The notes under the pieces were generated by a model. That model was not told the origin of the DNA. It saw only the letters and a program-made list of their open reading frames with translations, and ran no database searches. 64,000 nt of DNA from assembly GCA_039720395.1 (NCBI GenBank), contig CM077828.1, positions 20,626,717 through 20,690,716 of the forward strand, given 5' to 3'. The translations under genes and the position numbers were made by a program. Source of the DNA: Liquidambar formosana (taxonomy: Eukaryota; Streptophyta; Magnoliopsida; Saxifragales; Altingiaceae). Below, one piece after another: positions 22,951 through 34,500 of this stretch; within the stretch, counting starts at the first letter, position 1, and every line of letters starts with the position of its first letter.

Positions 22951-24700
22951 TGTGAGTTTGGGTGTGTGAATTCTTACCATACTGTGATTACCATCCCTTA
23001 CCATCATTGTGATTATGTTAAAGTATAAAGATCTTTATGTTAGAGCACTTCTGGTGCGCTACCACATGTGTTTCAATTGTGCTTATAATCGTATAGAAGA
23101 GAAAATATTTAATATGAACTTCTACCCCAAAATCATAGAGGTAATATAAAGATATTCCTCATTTCCATTGTTAATGGTTTCAATATGATAACTATTTACG
23201 ATGTAAATTTTAAAAACTCAATAAATTTCTTCTACTTCTGGTAGAATATAAAGAATTGTCAACATAAATTTTTGTTCTTTTTGGCAATATTATATTTGCT
23301 CTTCTGGAACCTTCAATTAGGTTAGATGAACCTCATATGGTATTGACAATAGTTTTGAATAATGATAAATATTGGAAATTTAATGATTGTGTGAGTTATA
23401 GCACTATCTTCCAGACATATATTTTTAACAATCATCTTGAAATTAGATTTGCAATATCATATTGCAATTCATATTTGATTTCTCGTATACTAGTTTATAA
23501 ATTATGCTTGTTTTCAGATGAGTATATAGGGGAACATATATTTACTAGATATAGACGTGAAGTAATTAGTACACCTACAATAGTATTTACAAGGCAAGAA
23601 ATATTAAAATATTTTCACAATCTTGCCACTCTGTTCAGTGTATTGTCACATTTTGGTATCTTGAAAATATTTATCTATATAAGATTTTGCAATAAATCGA
23701 TCATTTTCAAAAGAATCAAACATCAAAAGAATTATGGTCACAAATATTTAATTTCAATGGTCATCAAATTTAATGATGAAATGGTTTTGATAATAATAAA
23801 AAAATTGGCCTACAAATAATTTCAAACTCATAAATCAAAATTGATTGTTATCACGTAGTAAGTAAAACCAATTTACTTGTTTTATAAAGCTTTATGACCA
23901 TTTTTTTTTTTTTAATATGATAGAGAAAATAATTCCATATTGATACATATGCGAAGGTATCTTTACCACGGTTAGAGTAATTTACCCAAAACACTAGTAC
24001 TTCTCCAATGGCAGAATAGAATTAATAGATAGCCTTTCATCAATTCTTCAAGGTTTGCTTAGGTAATTGGCACTATTGGGAGTGCCTTTAATTAAACTAA
24101 CGCATGCCAAAATGGGGCTAGGATTCTTAATGGGCTGCAGAGACAATCTCCAGTTGGTCTCTCTAGTTCTCAAAATGCTACTAATAAGTAGCAAAAAATT
24201 TGTAATCTGCTCCAAGTACAATGACCAAATCTGAAATTTTAGTGAAAACAATTTGTAATGCGTATAAATGAATTTTTATATGTTCAATCCAAAAAGAAAT
24301 GGGCTTTGGGGTTTATATCACTTAAAAGTATATCAAATGTACTTTGTAACCTCAAAATTTGGTAGAGAAATACCTAGCAAAACCCATTCAAAAATATTTT
24401 TCAATATTGAGTTAGTGCTGTCTAGCAGAAATCCCAGATTTAGGTGTACCACGAAATAATTACAAAAAAAAAAAATATCAAATGGTCATCCAATGACACG
24501 AAAATTGGTAGGATGTTAGCCCAACAAGTTAGTGACAAAATCCAATTCGTTTCATCTCAAAATCATAACTAGAACTAAAGTTATGAATTAAATGGTAAAA
24601 TGGGTTCGTACTGTCAACACAGTATAACACACAAAACCTCAACCAAGTATTTACTTAAAACACTTATCTCGTAGGTTTATTCTATAAACCGATGCTTATT
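22951..24700 (-). other. Copia internal DNA without recognisable gag/integrase
   Basis: Strongly AT-rich with a 160-codon plus-strand frame at 23337-23819 that has no family features. I see no CCHC knuckle, protease or integrase motif on either strand. Either the normal coding region has been replaced or it has decayed past recognition. Confidence 0.5.
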
Positions 24701-24709
24701 TCTTCAGTA

Positions 24710-24945
24710 TCATTCCACTTCTAGTGGTTTGGTATTTTATTTTTCCACACCAAATATATTCATTCCACTTCTGGTGGTTTGATATTTCATTGCTCCACTT
24801 CTACCTTGTGGTTTGATATGTCATTAATTCACTTCTAGTGGTTTGGTATTTCATTGCTCCACTTCTAGTGGTTTGATATGTCATTAATCCACTTCTGGTG
24901 GTTTGATCTTCCATTATTCCACTTCTGGTGGTTTTTATCATAAAA
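24710..24945 (-). repeat. 30-bp minisatellite inside the copia element
   Basis: About seven units of roughly 30-33 bp built on 'ccacttctggtggtttgat'. On the minus strand the units happen to be in frame and read TTRSG-like decapeptides, but the frame is short and is probably incidental. Confidence 0.8.
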
Positions 24946-25690
24946 TGACATACTTTAAGCTGACACAGTGAAGTTACCAGTAAATCTGAGAGAAGTTGAC
25001 TGACAACAGAGGTGACGTTGACAGTCAATTCGTAGTAAAACAAGAGCAGATTTTTGTGTGTTCTTCTATGCTAACTAAAGCAAAAGTTAAGACACACCCA
25101 CGAATTTTCACCAAAATTTTACAAGCATCTAAAGAAGTTCCATAACACAGAATAGAGAAATATATTACTCAATTTAATTTGGTCATCATTGACCATCACT
25201 TTACAATTAAATTGAGACTTTATTCATTATTTCTAAAACTTCAGGTTTTGAAATTTGTCTCTTACTTCAAGAAGAGAAATATGAATAATAACCCCTTTCT
25301 TATAATAGAAAACTTTAGGTTTTTATATTTACCTAATGACATATTTTAAGCAGACACAGTGAAGTTACCAGTCAATCTGAGAGAAGTTGACTGACAACAT
25401 AGGTGACGTTGACAGTCAATTTGTAGTAAAACAAGAGCAGATTTTTTGTGTGTTCTTCTATGCTAACTAAAGCAAAAGTTAAGGTGCACCCACGAATTTT
25501 CACCAAAATTTTACAAGCATCTAAAGAAGTTGCATAACACATAATAGAGAAATATATTACTCAATTTAATTTGGTCATCATTGACCATCACTTTATTCAA
25601 TTAAATTGAGACTTTATTCATTATTTCTAAAACTTCAGGTTTTGAAATTTGTCTCTTGCTTCAGGAAGAGAACAGATGAATAATAACTTT
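24943..25690. repeat. Tandem duplication of about 350-390 bp in the copia element
   Basis: Copy 1 from 'atgacatactttaagc' (about 24943) to about 25335, copy 2 from 'atgacatattttaagc' (about 25338) to about 25690. Copies are nearly identical, including 'gagagaagttgactgacaac' and 'gcaaaagttaag'. Confidence 0.85.
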
Positions 25691-26060
25691 TTTTTTTTTT
25701 TTTTATAGAAAACTTCTGGTTTTCAGATCTTTCTCTTACTTCAGGAAGAGAAGATGAATTGTTACCCTTTTTCCTTTTTAATTATAGAACTTCAGGTTTT
25801 ATTTTAAATCTTCTCTTGCTTCAGGAAGAGAATATATGAACAACAACTTTTCTTATAGAAAATTTTGGAGATTGAAATTTGTTTCTTCCTTCATAAAGAT
25901 AACATGTAAATAATAACTTTTCATATAGAAAACTTCAAGTTTTCAAATCTTTCTCTTACTTCAAGAAGAGAAAATGAATCATCACTCCTTTTATTTATTT
26001 ATAAAACTTCAAGTTTTATTTTTAAATTTTCTCTTGCTTCAGGAAGAGAAGATGGATTCA
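25620..26060. repeat. Diverged repeats of an 'acttcaggtttt ... cttcaggaagagaa' unit
   Basis: At least five units of about 80-90 bp, each with an acttcaggtttt-like start and a tctcttgcttcaggaagag-like end. They fill the space between the tandem duplication and the 5' LTR. Confidence 0.75.
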
Positions 26061-26253
26061 TCCATTCAAGTATATAATTTAGAGTAAAAACCAATCCACA
26101 ACCAAATTGGTTAAGAGCATACCAACTTACCACAATCAAATTGGTTTAGAATGTACCAACTTACCAACTTACCACAACCAAATTGGTTAAGAAAGAAGAT
26201 GGTGGTAGTATGATCTTGCTCACAAATTCCTTGAGCAATTCGTGCTGATAACG

Positions 26254-26569
26254 TGTCGTAAAACCAAGAATTTAGAACAAGTTATGAGGAGAATAAATTT
26301 CTCATTCATCTTCTTTAATTTCCATCTGAATGTATAAACATTATACAAGGATCAGCAAAACTCTTTGAGATACACTATCTTAGTCTCCTCCCTTCATTCT
26401 CTCCGAATACACACATCTCTTCTTTCTCCCCTTCCCCTTTTATCTTTGTTTGCATTTGGTTCACATGATGGGATTACCTAACCCACTTATGAAGTGGTGT
26501 TCCCATTATCAAAGTGGAGGGGATGTGGACATCCACTCAATGTCCACTCAATGTTTAATATTCATAACA
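26254..26569 (-). repeat. Copia 5' LTR
   Basis: 316 bp partner of 20089-20404. In element orientation it is followed by CGTTATCAGCACGA, a primer-binding-like sequence which shares TATCAG with the usual initiator-Met tRNA site. Confidence 0.95.
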
Positions 26570-26574
26570 CACAA

Positions 26575-28918
26575 AGCATTGTGGGGTGATAAATTGCCCA
26601 TGATACCTGTAAAACTCAAAATTGGCTTAAATTAATTTTGACATAATAATTGAAGTAACTATGATGATATATTGCTAATTGTGGGCTTTTGGCCTGACTA
26701 ATTTTTTAAACACGCATAAAGTCATTGTCTAATTAATGTTCAAGATAAACATAAGCAATCATTGTCTCAAAAAGTTAGACTTAAAATTAAAATAAAAAAA
26801 GAAAAAAAAAAGATTAGCACGAGAAGGAATGAGAAACTAAATTTCCACTTTTTGAATTACAAGCCTCGACAATCACTAATCCAATTTTGGAGATTAACTA
26901 CGGCTATATATAAATTTTTAACCTTATTTTATTTTATTTTTTGGTTAAATTAGCAAGAACTTCATTTCAAAAGAAAACCAGTACAGGCACAATCAAACTG
27001 AAGGAGAAGAACAAGAAACAAGACCAAGGAATAAATAAGAAAAACACAGAAGAGAGGAAGAATAAAACAACCAAACAGGCCAGCCAACCATCATAAGAAC
27101 CCTCCAAATTAAGCGAAATAGAACACAACACCAATATCCAAAGTCACTCTATGTGCCTCTGTGTGCATTTTGCGACACAGCTGTCCCCATCTTCCACTGC
27201 AATCAACACTCCTACATTTCCGCTTCCAATTACCTAAGAAATGGATGTTAAAATTTGGCCCTTAGCTAATATGTGTGTGTGGTTCATTTATTTTATTTTA
27301 TTTATTTATTTATTTTTTAAATAAGGGGTATCCCAAGATGAATAAATCATTTATAAAGTTGTGCAACTATGATTTTTGAGTCACGGTCCATTATCATTTA
27401 AACTATTGTTACAGGTTAAATCTGACATCTTTCAGAAGTTTTAAATTACGCTAACTCCACAATAGTTATCTTTTACTTGAATATTTTTTTATAGGTCAAG
27501 ATCTATAAATTTTATCTTTTTATTTCATTTTTGTACCTTGTTTAATGAGTTATTGGATTTATAAGATCCAACACTATTTCAAAAGACTGACATAAATAAA
27601 CTCCACCCATATTTTAATAAATCAACTGAATATAAAAATAATATACTTTACATGAGTCCTAATCTTATCCCTTTATTTATTTATTGTCGTTCTCTCTCTG
27701 AAGGTAGTAGTGATAAACGTGTGAAAAGGACAAGAAAATTTTAGGTAGAAAAAGTTGATGCTTATGAGATTTTCACCTCGGGGCATCTATTGTAATATAC
27801 CGAAGTATTATTTTTTCGCACTAAGTGTGGTGTCCGTGGCCTTGAAAGGAACAGAGGTACAAATAATTGCATGGCAGTCAGTAAGCTGTCCCCCAAGGTA
27901 TGTCCTTTTCTTATGAATGTGTTTCTCACTTTTTCCCAAGCGGTTGTCTATTTATCATTTTATCCCATTCACCATATTATTGATGCTGCATGGGGGAATT
28001 ACAAAATGGTCCGATTATAAATAATTACAAATTAATATAATTATTTAATAACTTGCATGTAGTCATTCCTTGTTAAGTTAGTAGCCATCAAAAATTATAT
28101 TGACTTATAGCTATTTTCTCATAAACGGGTCATTCAATTCGATAACTCCTCATTATTATTAGGAAAAATTTTATATGAGCAATGTTAGGCGTCATGCTGG
28201 AAGTCTCCTTATTATTATTTTGTTTTATTTTTGAATTGTTGTTGTTTTCTAACTCCACAAATAATGCAACGTTCTGTGCCTCATCTCTCCCCTTTCCATA
28301 CATGGTACTTTAAAATCACAAATATAAGGATTATTAGGAGGTCTGATGTAAATATGAACTTTTACTAATTTTCAAACTTTGGTAAGATTCTGACGGTCCA
28401 GATCGATTGCTAAACTTTCTATTGTTTGGCAACTAATATATAATCAATTCGTCGTTCTTTGGGAAAATTAATGAATAAAGCAATTGAATATCTAGAAAAT
28501 ATCAAAACTCACTTGAATTTTCTAACATTATGGCCGGTTTTTTTAAATTCAATAATATATCAAACTCATTTACTCCAATCCAAACCCGTTTTTTTTTTTC
28601 CTTTTTTTAATCAAATATTTAATCCTAACCATAGTGATTTGTCTAGATGACGTATCATTTTAATTTGATAAGATTCGTCATGAGGGTGACGCTTACAAGT
28701 CATAAAGTTAGGATAAGATGTATCTAGAAATATGAAAATGAATTTTCTATAAAAGAATGGACCCCAGAGCTTGGAAAGTTGCACGTATTTCGAGTGTGGT
28801 CCATATCAAAATTGATTGGCATCTCTACCGAATATAATCTGGGTTCAACCATGAGTCCGGATATTTTATCTGTTTAAAGCATCGTGCAAATTTTACCTTA
28901 TAGACTCGTAATATCTTA
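26575..28918. other. Block 2 intergenic DNA
   Basis: No gene. Collinear with 12649-14730 of block 1. Confidence 0.6.
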
Positions 28919-29179
28919 TTCCCTTGGTTTCATAATAAGTGTTCTCTTTGAAAAAATACACTTTTTAAATGAAACCTTTTTAAATGTTTTCACATCAAAG
29001 TGTATATTTTAAAATTCCAATTTTACTCTCAAGTTCGTAAAACATTAGAAAAAGAAAGAAAACCTTTTTAAGGGTATTTTAGGAAATGAGTAAAAAAAAG
29101 TTTATTGACTTTTGAAATGGGACGCATTTTGAAACATTTCAAAAAAGAAAGTTGGACACTTATTATGAAACGGAGGAAA
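28919..29179. mobile_element. Stowaway-like MITE, 261 bp
   Basis: Left end TTCCCTTGGTTTCATAATAA and reverse-complemented right end TTTCCTCCGTTTCATAATAA, flanked by TA at 28917-28918 and 29180-29181. Not found in the equivalent part of block 1. Confidence 0.8.
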
Positions 29180-29875
29180 TATTTTATTTGTAAGGAATAT
29201 ACTATTTCACTCATTTTAAGTCATCCAGTTTTTGTTATCATCATACAATAATGATATATATAATAAGTGATGAAAGATATATGGAAGATTTAAGATAAGT
29301 GGTATAGGCAACTACAAGGACATTAAAGGCAGAATTTGAACTCAAACCACATCATGCATGAGTTTTAGCTCATTAAAAACAATTATGCTTTTAATGACTT
29401 TTTTTAATTAATTCTCCAAGTTACACTGGCTAGCAATTAAGTAAATTTAGACAAGGAAAAATTTTGAACTCTTTTAACATTCTCTCTTTTAAGCATAAGA
29501 CTCCAGCTAGCCTAATGAAAGCGTATGCCGATCTAAACATATCGCTATGTCTTGTGTGGTCATATAAAATGTAACAATAATCCCCTATAACTTAAAAAAT
29601 AAAAAGAAATTAAAAATTTAAAAAAAAAAAAAAAAGGAGAAAGGAGATAAACATTTTCCCAAGAAACAACACAATTGACCATCTGTAGTGGGTCGACTAC
29701 CTTGAGAAGGTAGTCAAACATTATTCAAGATATCCAGTAGCTGATCAAAGACATATAGACTCCTAAGTGTATTGATCCAACGTACACTGTAAGTCTGTAA
29801 CTCACTAATGCTGTACAGGATATAACTCTCAACCCTCAATTTGAGTCCAGACATAACTTTTTACTATGTCCCTAC

Positions 29876-29912
<37 letters not shown>
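29180..29912. other. Block 2 intergenic DNA before the repeat cluster
   Basis: No gene. The part 29690-29870 is a decayed relative of family P, as is 15660-15780 in block 1. Confidence 0.5.
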
Positions 29913-29915
<3 letters not shown>

Positions 29916-30081
29916 ATGATGATTAGATAAGCACGTGCTGATATAACTTATATCAACACTTACATTGAGAGTTGTCCTTTGTGTATTACTGGGATATGAG
30001 TTACATTAGATCAATGCAAGGGTATAACCTCTGATGTATGGTGCTGATATAACTTATATCAACACGTGCCGATGGGAATAC

Positions 30082-30122
<41 letters not shown>

Positions 30123-30505
30123 TATATATATATATATATCATATTCCATCAACACGTGTTGATATAAGTTATATCAGCACCAAAAATTGAGTCTTGTACC
30201 CCTTGCATTAATCCAATGTACTTCATGTCCCATTAATGCAAAAAATACACCACCCAATGCGGGTGTTGATATAAGTTATATCAGCACGTGCTTACCTGAT
30301 CATCATCCTATACATACATATATATATATAGGATGATGATCAGGTAAGCACGTGCTGATATAACTTATATCAAAATCTGCATTGAGACTTGTACCTTGTG
30401 CATTAGTGGAATGTGAGGTGCATTGAATCAATGCAAGGGGTACAACCCCCAATGCATAGTGCTGATGTAACTTACATCAACACGTGCTGATGGGATCACC
30501 TCTGA
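29913..30505. mobile_element. Cluster of family P palindromic repeats (three copies)
   Basis: 29913-30084 plus, 30144-30313 minus, 30330-30505 plus, separated by TA microsatellites. Alternating orientation makes a very large potential hairpin. Ends are aggatgatgatcaggtaagc and tgatgggatcacct. The last copy ends about 115 bases before the WAKL-2 start codon, so the cluster forms the proximal upstream region of that gene. Confidence 0.8.
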
Positions 30506-30619
30506 TATATATATATATATATACACATACATACATATATATATATATAGCTTGAGGGGTATCGCTTGCCTACATCTCTATCCTCAACCCACTTCCAAAT
30601 TTCTCAATAGAAGCTAGCA

Positions 30620-31501
30620 ATGATTGTAGCGTTGGTGCTTTACCTTATCTCCTTACTATGGCTAATAGAACCACCAGCAGCTGCTGCTGCGCGTGTGGCA
30701 AAGCCTGAATGTCAAGATTCTTGTGGCCAAGTTTCTATCCCCTACCCATTTGGTTACGGCAAGGTGAGCTGTTACCATGACCAATGGTTCAAAATAACTT
30801 GCGACCAATCCTTCAAGCCCCCCAAACCATTTCTACGTACCGGTAAAGTCAATCTAGAGGTGCTAAACATATCATTGCCCGACAACGAAGTGAAGGTCAA
30901 CAGTCCCACACCTTCAATCTGCAACAGCAATAATACATGGACGAGCACCAATTTTCAAGGAAGCCCTTTTCACTTCTCCTACAAGAACGTATTCACAGTG
31001 ATGGGCTGTCACAATGTCCTCCTCGGCAAGAGTAGAGAAGAAATCTTGGCCAGTTGCACGCCGACTTGCAGAGAGATTACTACCAAAGGTTGCAATGGTA
31101 TCAATTGTTGCCAAGCACCAATTCCTGTCGGTCTCAACAATTATACTATCTTTACCATGAGTAATAATACGCCGGCGAATTGTACGTATGCCTTCTTGGC
31201 AGAAAACGGGTGGCTTTCTTCAGGCAATGTCTCGAATCCACCCGTTGATATGAAGTTCGCCCCAGTAGTGCTGGGATGGGTGATAAAAAATTTGCCCAGT
31301 GGTGGCACTACTTCTTCGGAGTCTATGTGCTACAGTGGAGAAGTCAATTGGGTGCCATCTTACTCTTGTCGCTGTCAAGATGGATACGAAGGGAACCCAT
31401 TTGTTCCAGGTGGATGTAAAGGTACGATTCTCATCTTAGTGCGTGAGAGATTGAGAGATGCAACCCTATGGAAGGAGCAAAATAAAATTTTGAATTTACA
31501 A

Positions 31502-31552
<51 letters not shown>

Positions 31553-34500
31553 GGTAAATTGCATTTGCTTTAGGGTCCAAAGTTTGGATCAAGTTTTACT
31601 TTAAGGTTTAAAGTTTAAATTGCATCAATTTAGTACCCAAATTATTTTTATAATTTTTTATCATCCCTATTTTGCCATTTTTATGAGTTGAAATTCTTAC
31701 TTTACCTCAAAATTTATATAATAAACCTTTATATTTTAACTAGATCTGAATCACTATACCATCAGAATTGTGGTTTTGTAAATAGAAAATATGAAAGTTT
31801 ATTAAATGTTGATAGGAGTAATATAGAGAGAGAAAGAAAATAAAAGTGATTCAGATTTGATTAAAATATAAAGGTTTGTTGGATAACGATAGGGGTAAAA
31901 TAAGTTTTTCAAACCTGTAAAAAAGGTAAAGTAAGGATAATACAAAAAATTTTGACGGCAAGTCCTAAATTGCAACTCAACTAATAATTTAGTTATTAAA
32001 TTAACGCAATTTAAACTTTAAACTCTAAAATGAAACTTGATCCAAACTTTGGATTTTAAAATACAATTTACCCAAAATATAAAACTAGAAATGAAAGAAA
32101 TGAAAGTTGAAAATGACAAAAAAGGTATTAGCTTTTTGTATTGGCTTTTTGATTAATGTTTTGGGAGTAAAATAAAATTTGGGAAGGCTCTTTAACCCCA
32201 TTCAAATAATGTCATGCTCTATTAATTAGGATATGTATTGTGATATCTGGGGTGCTACCTGAACTGTTAGAATAGTATTTTCTTGAGAAGTTCTAATAAA
32301 TGGCTGATTATTTTATTTTATTTTTATTTATTTTAAAATTATTCATTTTTGCGTGGCAGTCGTCGACGCATGCGCCAGCTGCCCAGGAAAATGTATGAAG
32401 CAACTAGTAGGAGGGAATTATACGTGTGGGAGTGGGAAAAAACGGAAGACGCCGGTCATTCTAGGTAATCCCCTATATATGTATCTTGTGTTAATTTTGT
32501 GTACAAATTATTAGCCAAAACAGAATTGCCCCATGAGCCCTATTCAAAAAGGATGTGGTTCTTTTCAAAAACTAGATCAAACATGGTGTTGTCACTTGTC
32601 AGTTGTCACCAATTATGTCACAAGAAGAGCATTAGTTCTTGTTGGTGAGCCCCTTGGAAATTATTGACCTCGATTATGGTTATGAGTCTTAATTACCTAC
32701 CATGACCAATTGTAGATTTAAACACAGAGGGGCACACAAGCGTGGTCCTGTTACCACAAGGATGGGTGACCCAGTTATTGAGGTTCCTCGAATAGTATAA
32801 AAATATTATGCAATTTTTTCCGCGTAATCTATAGACGAAAAATACTACTTCTTTCATCCTATAAAGTTCAGGTTAAGATTGACAAAACATGTAGTTTAAG
32901 ATAAAACAATAAATGTATCAACTAAAAAAGTAATTCTTGATAAAACAAAGGGTATTATAGGAAAGTTAAGCAAATTTATGGTTTGACTTTTCAAAATGGA
33001 AAAATATTTTGGAATAAAAAAAATATCTAAAATGACCTATTTTGTAGGATAGAGGGAGTATTTATTTTGTATTAGGTGTCCGAACATGTGTGAGAAGATA
33101 GAATTCTCGTCATACAAGAAGAAGTTGTACTTAATCTATGTGAAAGCCTAGGTTGCTGGAACCTCCTATCTTTTGTGGGGACTTGGATTCAGTGCTAAGC
33201 TTAAAAAGCTTAGCATGGTGTTGAGGTGATCTCAACCGTTCATCTCAATTTTGGACGGTTAAGATTAAAAGATGAAAAAATTACCCCTATAAGGGCATTT
33301 TGGTAACTTTTTTATCTTTCAATCTCAACCTTCCAAAACCGAGATAGACAATTGAGATCACCTCGGCATCGTGCTGAGTTTTTTAAGCTCAGCACTGAAT
33401 CCGCTCCCCTAATGTGGTACCGGCCAGTCAACGTGATTTTTGAGTGACAAAACCTATTGTGACGAGGATAAGATATCAAGAAAAACTTATATTTAAAATG
33501 GTTATGACATGTCGTTTCTATCATAATTAAGCTACTTGAAATACCTTAAAGTGCCTTATCGGTGCTGATATGATGTCATGTCATTTTGTAATAGGAATGA
33601 TGTGGGTTACTATTATTACACACAAGTTCAGCCGTTGTTTTATCATATTTTTCAAACGAAACTGTTCAAAAATTTTAGCCATCGGAAGAAAAAGGGAGAA
33701 AAAACACATGAACAGGGTAGCTGTTTTTAGTACAAATCCAGATATTAGAAATTAAATTACTATACAATTATGTGTTTTAATTTTATATTTTTACCATTAT
33801 TTCCCTAACCTGTTCAAGCAAAGGAAGTGGTTTGTAAAATTTGAAGTTTGTTCACACAATTTAGACCCTTTCATTTTTTTGGAGTCGTGTAGGTTTCAGC
33901 ATGGGTGGAGGATCATCGTTGCTAGTCCTAGGCAGTTATTGGTTGTATAAAGTACTTACGAGGAACATCAGAATCAAACAAAAGTTCTTTCAAAGAAATG
34001 GTGGTTCCTTTTTACGGCAAATGTTGTTAAATGGAGATATTGGTGATGCTGATAATTTTGCGGAAGGTGATGCTGAGGAAGGAGAGAAAACCAAGGAGTT
34101 GAGAGACGCAGGTGCTGTTAAGGAGAAAATCAGAATTTTCACTATTGAAGAGTTGGAGGTGGCAACAGACAATTTTAATGAGGATCGAATTTGTAATCAA
34201 GGAGGCCAAGGAACTGTTCACAAAGGAATCTTGACTGATTGGGGAATCGTAGCAATTAGAAAGTCGTGGATAGTTGAAGAAAGCCAGGTAAAGCAATTCG
34301 TTGAGGAGCTTGTCAATCTTTCAAAAATCAACCACAAGAATGTCGTTAAACTATTAGGGTGTTGTTTGGAAACAGAAGTTCCTTTAGTAGTTTACGAGTT
34401 TATCTCCAATGGAACCCTTTCCGAGCTTCTCTATGATTTGAAAGAAGAATTTCCACTTTCATGGGAATTGCGCTTACGAATTGCTACAGAGGTCGCGGAA

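Larger units (their letters stand above)
20089..26569 (-). mobile_element. Ty1/copia LTR retrotransposon, 6,481 bp, minus orientation, non-autonomous
   Basis: Two LTRs of 316 bp each at 20089-20404 and 26254-26569, near-identical, in element orientation TGTTATGAATATT ... TTTTAC(A/G)ACA. The 5-bp target duplication is CACGA (20084-20088) against CACAA (26570-26574). A polypurine tract (AAGGGGAAGTG in element orientation) touches the 3' LTR at 20405-20415, and a PBS-like CGTTATCAGCACGA follows the 5' LTR (26253 downward). Only RT and RNase H with the tail of the integrase-RT linker remain (20664-22950). The 3.3 kb between there and the 5' LTR lacks recognisable gag, protease or integrase and instead holds minisatellite and tandem-duplicated non-coding DNA. 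Confidence 0.95.
18907..30510. repeat. Intergenic duplication block, copy 2
   Basis: Counterpart of 9310-16400. Interrupted by the copia element (20089-26569) and a Stowaway-like MITE (28919-29179). Between 19690 and 20088 the 'ggtgtagaattattaaaa' segment is itself doubled around a poly(A) run at 19850-19881. No gene apart from those in the mobile elements. Confidence 0.8.

Noticed and set aside
23337..23819. 160-codon plus-strand frame inside the copia element
   Set aside because: Antisense to the element, AT-driven composition (Ile, Phe, Tyr, Lys), no family features and no supporting start context.
24801..25043. TTRSG-type decapeptide repeat protein
   Set aside because: It is the translation of a 30-bp minisatellite in non-coding copia DNA; units vary in length elsewhere in the array and the frame is short.
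24710..26060. CRISPR-like array of short repeats
   Set aside because: Units are adjacent or vary in spacing, have no unique spacers, and lie in a plant retrotransposon.
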